A DNA stretch of 23,797 nt from CAYWJT01 sp964458655 (GCA_964458655.1 CAYWJT010000045.1:1-23797); one strand, 5' to 3'. Shown: positions 1 through 7,766, counted from the first letter of the stretch. The notes: a model not told the origin generated them from the sequence alone. Made by a program: numbers and translations.

Positions 1-216
1 CGGGTGTTCCGGGTGACGGTCGAAAACCTGACGCCGGCCGACGTCTATATCAGACGGGCCTTCCTGAACGGCAAGCCGCTTTCAAGATGCTACATCAAGC
101 ATGAGGAAATTGAGGCCGGCGGGGAGCTGCGGTTCGTCATGGGCTCGAAACCGAACAGGACATGGGGGACCGGCCCCGGCGCGGCCCCTTATTCCCTGAC
201 CGACGGGGGCCGTTAG
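1..216 (+). CDS. GH92 family glycosidase, C-terminal fragment
   Basis: This is the 3' end of a gene that begins before the window; the frame is open from base 1 and stops with TAG at 214-216. The visible 71 residues match the C-terminal beta-sandwich end of glycoside hydrolase family 92 (alpha-mannosidase-like exo-enzymes, usually 700 or more residues and exported). The recognisable pattern is a Tyr-Ile pair, then LNGKPL, then a segment ending in HEEI, AGGEL and MGSKPN, followed by WG. The catalytic residues lie outside the window, so activity cannot be judged. A GTG at position 4 is only an internal valine. The tail after WG is short and glycine/proline rich. Family assignment is by remembered pattern only; I am fairly sure of it. 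Confidence 0.72.
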   Translation, partial: RVFRVTVENLTPADVYIRRAFLNGKPLSRCYIKHEEIEAGGELRFVMGSKPNRTWGTGPGAAPYSLTDGGR

Positions 217-331
217 GACAGGGCCAGCCGGCGTCCGCTCGTGCTTCTCTGGCAGACCGGCCTCTGAAAAGGGCGACCGGTCATGAGCGTTTCCCTCCCT
301 ATCGGCCTAATTTCGCGGGGACAGGCAGGAC

Positions 332-350
332 GCGCGGCCGACTGCCGCGC
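332..350. other. GC-rich hairpin between convergent genes
   Basis: GCGCGGC and GCCGCGC form a 7-bp stem with a 5-base loop in the gap between the GH92 gene and the convergent CBS gene. There is no U-tract on either side, so it is at best a weak or Rho-assisted bidirectional terminator. Confidence 0.3.
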
Positions 351-417
351 CCCGGGCGTTGATCAGGTCCGTTCATCGGCCCGGAACGACGTCAGTGCCG
401 GGAAAAGGCCCATCCGG

Positions 418-855
418 TCACTGATACTTGCCCATGATGTAATTCTCGAGGTTCTTTATCGTGAACTTCTGCTCGTCGATCACGGCCTTGACGATATCGC
501 CTATGGACACGATGCCGACGAGCTTTTCGTCCTTGAAGACAGGCAGGTGCCGGATGCGCTTGTCCGTCATCAGGGCCATGCACTCCTCGGCTGTGGTTTC
601 CGGGCCGACGACGTAGATCTTGGTGGACATTATGTCGCGGACCGGGGTGTCCTGCGACTGCCGGCCGAGGAGGGCGATCTTGCGGGCGTAGTCCCTTTCC
701 GACATCATGCCGACGCACTTGTCGTTCTCGAGCACGACGAGGGCCCCGACTCCCTTCTCGGCCATGAGCTTCAGGGCGCTGAAGACGTTGGCGTCCGGGG
801 AGATGGTCCAGACCTGGCTGCCCTTTTCCGCGAGTATTTGCTTGACGGTTATCAT
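418..855 (-). CDS. Two-CBS-domain protein
   Basis: This 145-residue protein consists almost entirely of two CBS motifs (about residues 7-65 and 73-130), which together form a Bateman module. Such modules bind adenosyl ligands such as AMP, ATP or SAM and usually act as energy or redox sensors. The repeated signature is visible in both halves: a stretch like GALVVLEND-KCVGMMSERD in the first, and RHLPVFKDEKLVGIVSIGD in the second. No catalytic domain or membrane segment is attached, so it is a stand-alone sensor of unknown partner. The ATG is preceded by an excellent AAGGAGG ribosome binding site, and a strong promoter lies 66 bases further upstream. It is transcribed alone; the malic enzyme upstream on the same strand ends 170 bp away. 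Confidence 0.9.
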   Translation of the reverse strand: MITVKQILAEKGSQVWTISPDANVFSALKLMAEKGVGALVVLENDKCVGMMSERDYARKIALLGRQSQDTPVRDIMSTKIYVVGPETTAEECMALMTDKRIRHLPVFKDEKLVGIVSIGDIVKAVIDEQKFTIKNLENYIMGKYQ

Positions 856-920
856 TTACCCCTCCTTAAGAAAGAACTGCGCGCCTCCGACCGCGGCTCA
901 GGATCATTCCCCTGCCCTGT

Positions 921-950
921 CTTATACCTCGCCGCCGGTGCGGCTGTCAA
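921..950 (-). promoter_or_regulatory. Sigma-70-type promoter of the CBS gene
   Basis: On the minus strand TTGACA (945-950) and TATAAG (921-926) are separated by exactly 18 bases. Transcription would start near 914, giving a leader of roughly 58 bases before the CBS start codon. Confidence 0.7.
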
Positions 951-1025
951 TAGGGGAACGGCTCCATGACGAAGAGCGAAGACGAAACCTCTTCCCCCGG
1001 ACCGAGCGCGTCGTCGGGCGTGAGG

Positions 1026-2378
1026 TCAAGGGCCGTCGAAATAGCCGGTGAGGTCGTCCCGGTTGAGCCCCTGCTCCTGGGCCTTCCTGGCTACGGCCCG
1101 GGCCACTCTGCGGTGCAGGGACCGGTCAAGGGGGTTGGGCACGATCTCTCCCGGCGGCGTGGAGGCGGCGATGGCCTCCGCCGCCGCGACCAGCATTTCG
1201 CGCGTTATGCGCGGCACGTTGGCGTCGACCGCTCCCCGGAAGATACCGGGGAAGCCCAGGACGTTGTTCACGGACTTGCCGTCCGCGGCGAAGGACGCGC
1301 CCGCTTCCAGGGCCTCCTCCGGCTCTATCTCAGGGCTGGGGTTGGACAGTGCCAGGATTATCTGGCCGGGCCGCACCATGTCCTTCTTTATCAGGCCCGG
1401 GACCCCCGTCGTGGCGATGACGACGTCGGCGGCGGCCATCAGGTCCTTCAGATCGCATGGCCGGCCGCCGGCCTGCTCCAGTCTTTTCAGGGCGTCCGGC
1501 AGGATATCGGCTCCCAGCACGGAGGTGTTGAAGTAGAACATGAGCATCTTGGAGAGGGCGAAGCCGGCCGCGCCCAGCCCGATCACGCCGAAACGGCGGC
1601 GGGCCAGGTCCGCCCCGGCGACTTTGGCGGCGTTGAGAAGGGCCGCCGTCACGACGCAGGCCGTGCCGTGCTGGTCGTCATGCATGACGGGGATGTCGAC
1701 ACTGTCCTGGATGCGACGCTCGATCTCGAAACAGCGCGGTGCCGATATGTCCTCGAGTTGGATGGCGCTGAAGGTCGGCGCGATGTTGACGACGGTCCTG
1801 ATGATCTCTTCCGGGTCCTTGGTGCCGATGAGGATGGGCATGCCGGAAAGGCCGGTGAGCGTTTCGAGCAGGCTGGCCTTGCCCTCCATGACCGGCATGG
1901 CGGCCAGGGGCCCGATGTCGCCCAGGCCCAATACGGCCGACCCGTCCGTGACGATGGCCACGAGGTGACGGATGGAAGTGAAGCGCCGGGCCAGGCCCGG
2001 GTCCGCCTTGATCTTGAGGCTCACCTCCGCCACTCCCGGGGTATACACGCGTCGCAGAACGCTCAGGGAACTTATGTCATATCTGCTCCTGATGGCGATC
2101 TTCCCGCCCTGGTGTAGCTCCAGCACTTCGTCGCGGACCTCGATGAGTTCGATGCCCGGGACCGTCCTGAAAACGTCTATCAGCCGGTCGATGTGCGACA
2201 GGTCGTCGGCGAAAACGGTGATGTCCCTGGTTATGAAGGAGCCTCCCATCTGAACTATCTTGATTTCGCCGATGAGCCCGCCGGCCTCGCCGACCGCGGC
2301 CAGCAGGCGGCCGAGCGTGCCGGGTTTCTGAAGCAGCCGGCAGCGGAATGTCCGCATGATCTTTCCGTCCCACCACAT
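1026..2378 (-). CDS. Malic enzyme with N-terminal ACT domain
   Basis: Oxidative decarboxylation of malate to pyruvate and CO2 with NAD(P)+; cytosolic, linking the TCA cycle to pyruvate. The 450-residue protein starts with an ACT domain (about residues 8-88, with the KPGTL turn), followed by the malic N-domain with YTPG (Tyr112), VTDGS, GLGDIGPLAAMPVMEGK (catalytic Lys at 167), LEDISAP and PVMHDDQHGTA. The NAD-binding domain has GLGAAG, then ALSNP and NNVLGFPGIFRGA. The frame is open 45 codons upstream, but the ATG at 2378 is preceded by AAGGAG at good spacing and begins just before the ACT domain, so I place the start there. The ACT domain implies allosteric control by an amino acid or other small ligand, which is inference. 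Cofactor choice cannot be told from the sequence. Confidence 0.93.
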   Translation of the reverse strand: MWWDGKIMRTFRCRLLQKPGTLGRLLAAVGEAGGLIGEIKIVQMGGSFITRDITVFADDLSHIDRLIDVFRTVPGIELIEVRDEVLELHQGGKIAIRSRYDISSLSVLRRVYTPGVAEVSLKIKADPGLARRFTSIRHLVAIVTDGSAVLGLGDIGPLAAMPVMEGKASLLETLTGLSGMPILIGTKDPEEIIRTVVNIAPTFSAIQLEDISAPRCFEIERRIQDSVDIPVMHDDQHGTACVVTAALLNAAKVAGADLARRRFGVIGLGAAGFALSKMLMFYFNTSVLGADILPDALKRLEQAGGRPCDLKDLMAAADVVIATTGVPGLIKKDMVRPGQIILALSNPSPEIEPEEALEAGASFAADGKSVNNVLGFPGIFRGAVDANVPRITREMLVAAAEAIAASTPPGEIVPNPLDRSLHRRVARAVARKAQEQGLNRDDLTGYFDGP

Positions 2379-2412
2379 GGGAAATCTCCTTGAAAGGGTT
2401 TGAGACTCCCTC

Positions 2413-2442
2413 ATTATAGTTAAAAGAGGGGCCATCGCGAAA
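2413..2442 (-). promoter_or_regulatory. Candidate promoter of the malic enzyme gene
   Basis: The minus strand carries a perfect TATAAT (2413-2418). The best -35 match is the poor TTTCGC (2437-2442) at 18 bases. The leader to the ATG at 2378 would be about 28 bases and contains the AAGGAG site. Confidence 0.45.
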
Positions 2443-2459
2443 TCGGCCGGCCGGCTATT

Positions 2460-2488
2460 TAGAAAAGAGGCGTTGATTCTGATAAGAT
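2460..2488 (+). promoter_or_regulatory. Candidate extended -10 promoter of the methyltransferase-OsmC-DUF429 cluster
   Basis: TAGAAA (2460-2465) and TAAGAT (2483-2488) are 17 bases apart, and a TG one base before the -10 gives an extended -10 element. It faces away from the malic enzyme promoter. Individual hexamers are only 4/6 matches. Confidence 0.35.
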
Positions 2489-2511
2489 GTAGAGCTCGTA
2501 ACGGTGAAGGC

Positions 2512-3312
2512 ATGGCCGAAAGGGAAAAGAAGTCAGGCGCTCAGGCACAAGAGAGGTTCCCCGCTGTCGACTCCCGGCGCTTCGCGGTCATATTGGTCAG
2601 GCCCGGGCTGGCGGAGAACGTCGGACTGGCTGCCCGCGGCATGGCCAACACGGGGTTCTCTGACCTGAGGATCGTGGGCGACCCGGGCATCGCCGCCGAA
2701 GCCAGGCGCACGGCCGTACACGCCTCTTTCGTCCTCGACCGCGCCAGGTTCTTCCGGAGCCTGCCCGAAGCCCTGGCGGACCTGAACCTGGTGCTGGGTT
2801 CCACCGCCCGGATAAAACGCGGCTATCCGGTGGTGGGCCTCAGGGAAGCCCTGAGCGTCGCGAACGGCTCTGCGCCCGGAACGAAGGTCGGCCTGGTTTT
2901 CGGCAACGAGCGGACCGGTCAGACAGCCGAGGAGCTCGGCCTGACGAACTGCCGCTTTCACATCCCCCAGGCCCGCCGGCAGCCTTCTTATAACCTCGGC
3001 GTCGCCGTGACGCTGGTGCTGTTCACGCTGGCCTGCCCGGTCGCCCCGGCTTCTTTCGAAAGCGGCGAGCCTCCCCTGACGCACGCCGAACAGCTCAAGG
3101 CGGCCGCGGACCTCAAAGTCATGCTCGACCGTCTCGGCTTCATGCGACGGACAAACCGCGAGTTCATCACCGCCCGCGTCCAGGACATCTTCCTCAGGAC
3201 GGCGCTTTCGGCCAAGGACAGGGACATCATACTGGCCATGTTCCGCAGGGCTCTGCTGGGCAGGCGGGACAGGGGAACAGCTGAGAGAAAGGAGCAAAGT
3301 GACGACAGCTGA
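2512..3312 (+). CDS. TrmJ/SpoU-type RNA 2'-O-methyltransferase
   Basis: A SPOUT-class RNA ribose methyltransferase using SAM, most like the TrmJ (tRNA Cm32/Um32) group. All three SpoU motifs are present: ILVRPGLAENVGLAARGMAN near the N-terminus, LVFGNERTG in the middle, and the knot-forming IPQARRQPSYNLGVAV. The C-terminal tail has the alpha-helical TrmJ-like extension (LDRLGFMRR, then a helix ending in MFRRALLGRR). The start is uncertain: ATG at 2512 has GAAGG only one base away, while a TTG at 2473 in the same frame has AGAGG close by. The ATG gives 266 residues, normal for the family. The last 14 bases overlap the OsmC start, so the two are translationally coupled. The exact RNA target is not readable from the sequence. 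Confidence 0.85.
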   Translation: MAEREKKSGAQAQERFPAVDSRRFAVILVRPGLAENVGLAARGMANTGFSDLRIVGDPGIAAEARRTAVHASFVLDRARFFRSLPEALADLNLVLGSTARIKRGYPVVGLREALSVANGSAPGTKVGLVFGNERTGQTAEELGLTNCRFHIPQARRQPSYNLGVAVTLVLFTLACPVAPASFESGEPPLTHAEQLKAAADLKVMLDRLGFMRRTNREFITARVQDIFLRTALSAKDRDIILAMFRRALLGRRDRGTAERKEQSDDS

Positions 3313-3721
3313 CAAGAAAACAAACGAGATCAGGGTCACGCTGGGCGAGGGCCTGAAGGTCAGCGCCGAGGTCAAGGGTTTCACCGTGGACACGGACCAG
3401 CCCGTCCATCAGGGCGGCTCGGGCACCGCGCCCTCGCCGTTCGATTATTTCCTGGCCTCGATCGCGACCTGCGCCGGCTTCTACGCGCTGGCTTTCTGCA
3501 AGGAGCGCGGCATCCCGTACGACAGGCTGGGCGTCGTGATGCGGACAGAAAGAGGCGAGGTGTCGAAGATGATCGACAGGATCACCATCGAGGTCAGCCT
3601 GCCGCCGGATTTCCCGGCGAGGTATCGGTTCGCCCTGGTTAAGGCCATCGAACACTGCACCGTCAAGAACCACATCTTGCGGGCGCCGGAGTTCGCGGTC
3701 GTGACCAAAGAGGCGGCATAA
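3299..3721 (+). CDS. OsmC-family protein
   Basis: OsmC/Ohr-fold proteins are small thiol peroxidases or related redox proteins. The 140-residue protein has the two family cysteines, Cys58 in a TCAGFYA context and Cys120 in EHCTVKN, the pair that cycles between thiol and disulfide when peroxides are reduced. The GGSGTAPSPFDYFLASIATC segment fits the YhfA-like OsmC branch rather than Ohr. Translation starts at GTG 3299, with AAGGAG seven bases upstream, inside the end of the methyltransferase gene. Actual substrate (organic hydroperoxide or another electrophile) is unknown. Confidence 0.9.
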   Translation: MTTADKKTNEIRVTLGEGLKVSAEVKGFTVDTDQPVHQGGSGTAPSPFDYFLASIATCAGFYALAFCKERGIPYDRLGVVMRTERGEVSKMIDRITIEVSLPPDFPARYRFALVKAIEHCTVKNHILRAPEFAVVTKEAA

Positions 3722-3733
3722 CGCCGCCCCGCC

Positions 3734-4396
3734 GTGACTCTGGGAGCGGGAAAGGCGTTGGGCAAAAAGCCGGGTTTCACGGTCGTCGGCGTCGACCTGG
3801 CCGGCTCTCCGAACAGGCCGACCGGCGTTTGCGTGCTGCGCGGGAACAGGGCCGCGACCTCGCTTCGTTTCTCGGACGAAGATATCATACAAGCGGTGCT
3901 CGAGGCGGGAGCCCGCCTGGCCGCGGTCGACGCGCCCCTTTCGCTTCCGCCGGGCCGGCGCTCGATCGAGGACCGCGGCGGCGGGCATTTCCGGCCCTGC
4001 GACCTCGAGCTCAGGGAAAGGCGCATACCCTTCTTCCCCGTGACCCTCGGCCCGATGAGAGGGCTGACGGAGAGGGGCATGAGGCTCAAGCGGGAACTGG
4101 AAAAGGCCGGAGTCCGGGTCGTCGAGATCTATCCCGGCGGAGCCCAGGACGTCTGGGGGCTGCCGCGGGCCCGAAGAGACCCGGACGGCCTGAGGCGCGG
4201 TCTCTACCGGCTCGGTCTGCGCGGCCTGCGCCGGAGCGCCTGCGACCACGAGCTCGACGCCGCTTCCGGGGCGCTCGCGGGGATGCTCTTTATCCTGGGC
4301 GGGGCGGAGGTCCTGGGTGATTTCGAGACCGGGGCCATCATCATGCCGCGTTCAGGCGTCCGCGGCCGAGAACCACTTGAGCGCCTTCTTCGTTGA
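3734..4396 (+). CDS. DUF429 (predicted RNase H-fold) protein
   Basis: A DUF429/COG2410-type protein, predicted to have an RNase H-like fold; the cellular role is not established. Visible family marks are VGVDLAGSPNRPTG near the start, AAVDAPLSLPPGRR, a CDLELRERRIPFFP segment, VEIYPGGAQ and a C-terminal HELDAASGA. The acidic residues in the first, second and last of these would be the metal ligands if it is a nuclease. The start is ambiguous: GTG at 3734 has no clear ribosome binding site, whereas a TTG at 3758 follows GGGAAAGG at good spacing and would give 212 residues. It follows OsmC by 12 bp as the last gene of the cluster. Its final 45 bp overlap the end of the convergent lipid kinase gene. 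Confidence 0.78.
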   Translation: MTLGAGKALGKKPGFTVVGVDLAGSPNRPTGVCVLRGNRAATSLRFSDEDIIQAVLEAGARLAAVDAPLSLPPGRRSIEDRGGGHFRPCDLELRERRIPFFPVTLGPMRGLTERGMRLKRELEKAGVRVVEIYPGGAQDVWGLPRARRDPDGLRRGLYRLGLRGLRRSACDHELDAASGALAGMLFILGGAEVLGDFETGAIIMPRSGVRGREPLERLLR

Positions 4397-5305
4397 GGGG
4401 ATGACGATCGACAGGGCGTCCGGGACGACTCGGAATTCGACCGTGTCCCGGCTGCCGATGAATTCACCGTTGACCTGGATGGGTATGTCGCGGCCGGAAA
4501 TGACGACCCTCTTGGCCTTGAAGTGGTTCTTGCAGCGTTTCTGATACAGGCCGAAATAGATGAGGGGAAAGAGCAGGGCGTAGCGGACCGGGCCCAGCTC
4601 GAAGAGATTGACGTCCAGGTAACCGTCGTCGACGCGGGCGTGTGGCGCAACCATCCAGCTGTAGCCGAAGTAGTTGGTTTTGCTGATAATGGCGTCGAGG
4701 AACCTGGAGCTCACGACTTTTCTCCGGAAGGGACCCTCCGGGCAGACGCCGTCCTCGAGCAGGATCTGCTTTTCGTCCCTTGAGGCCGAAAAGAGCTTGA
4801 CGCCGGCCAGTATGTGACCCCAGAGCCCGTGGATGGGGTTCTTCAGCTTCTCGCCGGTTATCAGAGCCGTCGCGCCCACGCTGGAGAAACCGGCGAAACG
4901 GCCGCAGACTTCCATCAGGTCCATTCTGCGGACGATGCCCCGTGCCAGCAGGCTGACCGCCTTGTGCGGGTTCTTGGGAATGGCGAAGGACTTGCGGAAG
5001 GCGTTGCCGCTGCCGAAGGGTATCACAGTGAACTTGACATCGCGGCTGCGGCCGGATTCGACGATGCCCTGGATGACGTCGGCGATAGTCCCGTCGCCGC
5101 CCATGGCGATCACTATGTCCGAGTCCGCGCAGGCCTTTTTGGCCTCATCCGTGGTCGTCCGCGGGTCTCCCATGGGGTCGACCAGGCGGCAGCGGAGTAT
5201 AGATAGGAGACGATCATGAAGGCGCGAGCGGCGCAGCCACTTGGAGTTGGCCGCCTTGGGGTTGACGAGACAGGTGACGCGCGAATCGCTGAAGATATCT
5301 TTCAT
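4352..5305 (-). CDS. Diacylglycerol/sphingoid lipid kinase (YegS/BmrU family)
   Basis: An ATP-dependent lipid kinase of the DAGK catalytic family, 317 residues from the ATG chosen. The nucleotide-binding GGDGT is at residues 69-73, and a PFGSGNAF loop (96-103) replaces the more usual bacterial P-x-GT-x-ND/N form. Further on are a DLMEVCG segment, a DDGYLDVNLFE motif typical of the C-terminal beta-sandwich, and VNGEF. No membrane segment is apparent, consistent with a peripheral membrane enzyme. The frame stays open 47 codons upstream, but that part lies over and beyond the promoter and looks non-coding; the start at 5305 gives normal family length. The ribosome site is weak (AGGA very near the ATG). 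Lipid substrate is not predictable. Confidence 0.87.
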   Translation of the reverse strand: MKDIFSDSRVTCLVNPKAANSKWLRRSRLHDRLLSILRCRLVDPMGDPRTTTDEAKKACADSDIVIAMGGDGTIADVIQGIVESGRSRDVKFTVIPFGSGNAFRKSFAIPKNPHKAVSLLARGIVRRMDLMEVCGRFAGFSSVGATALITGEKLKNPIHGLWGHILAGVKLFSASRDEKQILLEDGVCPEGPFRRKVVSSRFLDAIISKTNYFGYSWMVAPHARVDDGYLDVNLFELGPVRYALLFPLIYFGLYQKRCKNHFKAKRVVISGRDIPIQVNGEFIGSRDTVEFRVVPDALSIVIPSTKKALKWFSAADA

Positions 5306-5323
5306 GTCCTGCGGGATGCCTAT

Positions 5324-5352
5324 CTTATACCACGGCCTGGCTCGAGAGTCAA
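5324..5352 (-). promoter_or_regulatory. Sigma-70-type promoter of the lipid kinase gene
   Basis: On the minus strand TTGACT (5347-5352) and TATAAG (5324-5329) are separated by 17 bases. The predicted leader is only about 12 bases, which supports the ATG at 5305 rather than the upstream open frame. Confidence 0.65.
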
Positions 5353-5407
5353 AAAGCCCTTCGGGGCAGGCCTTTGGGTCCGGAACGCGCCGTGTGTTTC
5401 TTGGAAG

Positions 5408-5436
5408 TTGCTCAAAAGCCGGCGGCGGCATAAAAT
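5408..5436 (+). promoter_or_regulatory. Candidate promoter of the acetyltransferase gene
   Basis: TTGCTC (5408-5413) and TAAAAT (5431-5436) at 17-base spacing, divergent from the lipid kinase promoter. The -10 is a 5/6 match and the -35 is weak. Confidence 0.5.
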
Positions 5437-5466
5437 AGACCGGCAAAAGAACATAAGGACATGGAT

Positions 5467-6429
5467 ATGGAAAAGCTCGTTGACTGCCGCGGACGCCGTT
5501 TCCTGCTCAGGGTGGAGACGTCGACTGACCCGGAGGATTACAGGAAATACGAGGACATCAGGAACCAGGTCTGGGGCTTTCTTGATGACCATCTGGCCGG
5601 GCCCAGGAACCTGTTGTGCGAGAACTATCTCGTGGACGGGACGAGCCTCTTCATCGGGGCCTTCCAGGAGTCTGAGGCCGGCGGCTTCCTTTACGACGCG
5701 GCACATCTGGCCGGCTTCCTTTACGGCTTCGCGGGAGTCAGGGACAAGAGCCTGGGCCTGCGAAGTCCCGAGAATCTGTGGTTCTATTCCCAGTTCGCCG
5801 GCGTCAAGGAAGAATACCGCGGCTTCGGCCTGGGCGTGGCGATGAAGGAATTCCAGGGGCAGGTGGTGCTCGAGGTCCTGGGCATAGGCACCATCGTCTG
5901 CACCTTCGACCCTTTGACGGCCGTCAACGCCTACCGCAACATAAGCCGCCTGGGCATGGAAGTGGAAGCCTATAAGACGGCCGTTTATGGCGGTTACGGC
6001 GGCCTGTTGAACAGGGAAGACGTGCCTTCCGACCGGTTCTTCGCCTCTTGGGACTTGAGAGGAAAGGACCGCTCCGGCAGGGAAGGTACGCGACCGCGGA
6101 CAGCCCCTGAAACCGCGCTGGAGCTTGAAGCTGTGAGCGTCAGAGGCAGGAGCGGCCGGCTCAACCTCGAAGTGCCGGTGAGGCACGCCACGAGCTTTTC
6201 CCGGGACACGGTGCTCGTGCCGATACCGGCGGATTTCTACTCGATGCTCAGGGAAACGGACGTGGCCGACCCGGCGACGAGGCGGATACCGGTCGACTGG
6301 AGGCTGGCCACGAGACAGGTCTTCCTGGCGCTGCTCGGCTCCGGCTACGAAGTCTCTGATTTCATCCGCGCCGTCGACGCGGGCCGTGGTCCGCACTACA
6401 TATTCAGGAAAAGAACCGGGCAAGGATGA
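5467..6429 (+). CDS. GNAT-superfamily protein (COG3375-like)
   Basis: A predicted acyl-CoA-dependent N-acyltransferase of the COG3375 type; the substrate is unknown. The acetyl-CoA pyrophosphate-binding loop is seen as EEYRGFGLG, about residues 117-125, preceded by a strand with FYSQFAGV. It is followed by a TFDPLTAVNAYRNISRLGM segment that is characteristic of this COG. A second, less conserved part (residues about 200-320) is typical for this group. Two ATG codons are in frame: 5461, with AAGGA only one base away, and 5467, with the same AAGGA at seven bases. I chose 5467 (320 residues). The gene is monocistronic, with a likely promoter just upstream. Confidence 0.75.
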   Translation: MEKLVDCRGRRFLLRVETSTDPEDYRKYEDIRNQVWGFLDDHLAGPRNLLCENYLVDGTSLFIGAFQESEAGGFLYDAAHLAGFLYGFAGVRDKSLGLRSPENLWFYSQFAGVKEEYRGFGLGVAMKEFQGQVVLEVLGIGTIVCTFDPLTAVNAYRNISRLGMEVEAYKTAVYGGYGGLLNREDVPSDRFFASWDLRGKDRSGREGTRPRTAPETALELEAVSVRGRSGRLNLEVPVRHATSFSRDTVLVPIPADFYSMLRETDVADPATRRIPVDWRLATRQVFLALLGSGYEVSDFIRAVDAGRGPHYIFRKRTGQG

Positions 6430-6431
6430 AC

Positions 6432-6461
6432 TTGATTGCGGCCTGTGCGCGGTTTTAGACC
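6432..6461 (+). promoter_or_regulatory. Weak candidate promoter upstream of the dipeptidase
   Basis: TTGATT (6432-6437) and TAGACC (6456-6461) at 18-base spacing in the 83-bp gap before the dipeptidase. The -10 match is poor, so this is only a possibility. Confidence 0.22.
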
Positions 6462-6512
6462 GGAACGACGGACGGCGTTTCCGCCTCGGGACCGGCCGCT
6501 GGAGGTGACGAC

Positions 6513-7766
6513 GTGAATAGATCGCTGTTTTTCTTCCTGACCTTCTGTATCGCCTTTTCCGCGGGCTGCCGGGTCGGCCAGCGTCCGGCGGGCATCGAGG
6601 AACGCGCGCGGGCAATCCACAGCCGCGTGCTGACGCTGGACACCCATTGCGACACGGCCATGAACCTGCTCCGTCCCGGCTGGAACATCCGGGACCGGCA
6701 CGACCCTTCCCTCCGGGAAAGCGGCAAGATCGACCTGCCGCGGATGAAGGAAGGCGGGCTGGACGCGGAGTTCTTCGCAGCGTTCGTCGGCCAGGGCCCG
6801 AGGACCGATGAGGGCCGGGCCCGGGCCAAGGATACCGTGGACAAGCTGATCGACGCGGTCATCAAGATGACCGAGCAGAACGCCGACCTGATAGGCCTGG
6901 CGCTCACTCCTGAAGACGCCTACCGCTTGAAGAAGGCGGGCAAGCTCAGCGCCTTCCTGGGCATCGAGAACGGCTATGCCGTGGGCACCGACCTTTCGCT
7001 CGTCGAATATTTCTGGAAGCGCGGGCTGCGTTACATCACGCTCTGCCACTCCTCGGACAACGACATCTGCGACTCGTCGACCGACCGGCGCGAGCCCGAG
7101 GACAAAGGTCTGAGCGATTTCGGCCGCCAAGTGGTGCAGGAATGCAATCGGCTGGGCATGCTCATTGATGTGTCGCACGCCTCCGACAGGTCCTTTTACG
7201 ACGTGCTCGCGGCCAGCCGGGCTCCGGTCATCGCCTCGCATTCGAGCTGCCGGGCGCTCGCCGACAACCCCAGGAACCTTTCCGACGACATGCTCCGGGC
7301 CCTGAAAAAGAACGGAGGGGTCATCCAGATCTGCTTCCTCGGGAACTATGTCAAGACGCCGCCGCCCAACCCCGAGAGGCAACAGGCGCTCAAGGAGCTC
7401 GAGGCCAAGTACGGGAATTTCAGGGCCTTGCAGGACCCGTCTCTCCGGGACAAGGCCATGGCCGAGTTCGCCGAGGTAAACAGGCGCTTCCCCCAGGCCA
7501 GGCCGACGGTCAAGGACCTGGTCGATCACATCGACCACGTTAAGAAGGTCGTCGGCATCGACTACGTCGGCATCGGCACCGATTTCGACGGCGGAGGCGG
7601 GGTGGTCGGCTGTGACGACGTGAGCGGCATGGTCCACGTCACCGAGGAGCTCATAAGGCGCGGCTACACCGACCGCGAGATCGAGAAAGTCTGGGGAGGC
7701 AATTTCTTCAGGGTTTTCAGAGAGGCGGCCAGGCTGGCGAAATCGGACCAGGCACCAGGTGCCTGA
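6513..7766 (+). CDS. Membrane dipeptidase (peptidase M19), predicted lipoprotein
   Basis: A dinuclear-zinc dipeptidase of the renal dipeptidase family that splits dipeptides. All metal ligands are in place: His45 and Asp47 (DTHCD), bridging Glu152 (GIENG), His222 (IDVSH) and His243 (IASHSS); the last two are 21 apart, as in the human enzyme. The substrate-site Asp is in GIGTDFDGGG. The N-terminus is a hydrophobic export signal ending in FSAGC, so Cys19 is probably lipidated and the enzyme faces the periplasm. The start is GTG, with a strong GGAGG seven bases upstream. At 417 residues it is normal in length. A solute-binding protein of the peptide type follows after 133 bp, which suggests a shared link to peptide use. 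Confidence 0.93.
   Translation: MNRSLFFFLTFCIAFSAGCRVGQRPAGIEERARAIHSRVLTLDTHCDTAMNLLRPGWNIRDRHDPSLRESGKIDLPRMKEGGLDAEFFAAFVGQGPRTDEGRARAKDTVDKLIDAVIKMTEQNADLIGLALTPEDAYRLKKAGKLSAFLGIENGYAVGTDLSLVEYFWKRGLRYITLCHSSDNDICDSSTDRREPEDKGLSDFGRQVVQECNRLGMLIDVSHASDRSFYDVLAASRAPVIASHSSCRALADNPRNLSDDMLRALKKNGGVIQICFLGNYVKTPPPNPERQQALKELEAKYGNFRALQDPSLRDKAMAEFAEVNRRFPQARPTVKDLVDHIDHVKKVVGIDYVGIGTDFDGGGGVVGCDDVSGMVHVTEELIRRGYTDREIEKVWGGNFFRVFREAARLAKSDQAPGA
7749..7765. repeat. Perfect palindrome overlapping the dipeptidase stop codon
   Basis: CAGGCACC-A-GGTGCCTG, 8-bp arms around a single base, spans the last codons and stop of the dipeptidase gene. It lacks a U-tract. It could be a weak hairpin or a binding site in the leader of the next operon. 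Confidence 0.4.

Noticed and set aside
283..969. A 228-codon plus-strand open frame opposite the CBS gene.
   Set aside because: It is the antisense shadow of a clearly recognised protein, as are similar long frames opposite the malic enzyme, sensor kinase, ABC permease and others; high GC content produces these.
2379..2513. An upstream extension of the malic enzyme by 45 codons.
   Set aside because: The region contains the TATAAT promoter, and the ATG at 2378 has the good ribosome binding site.
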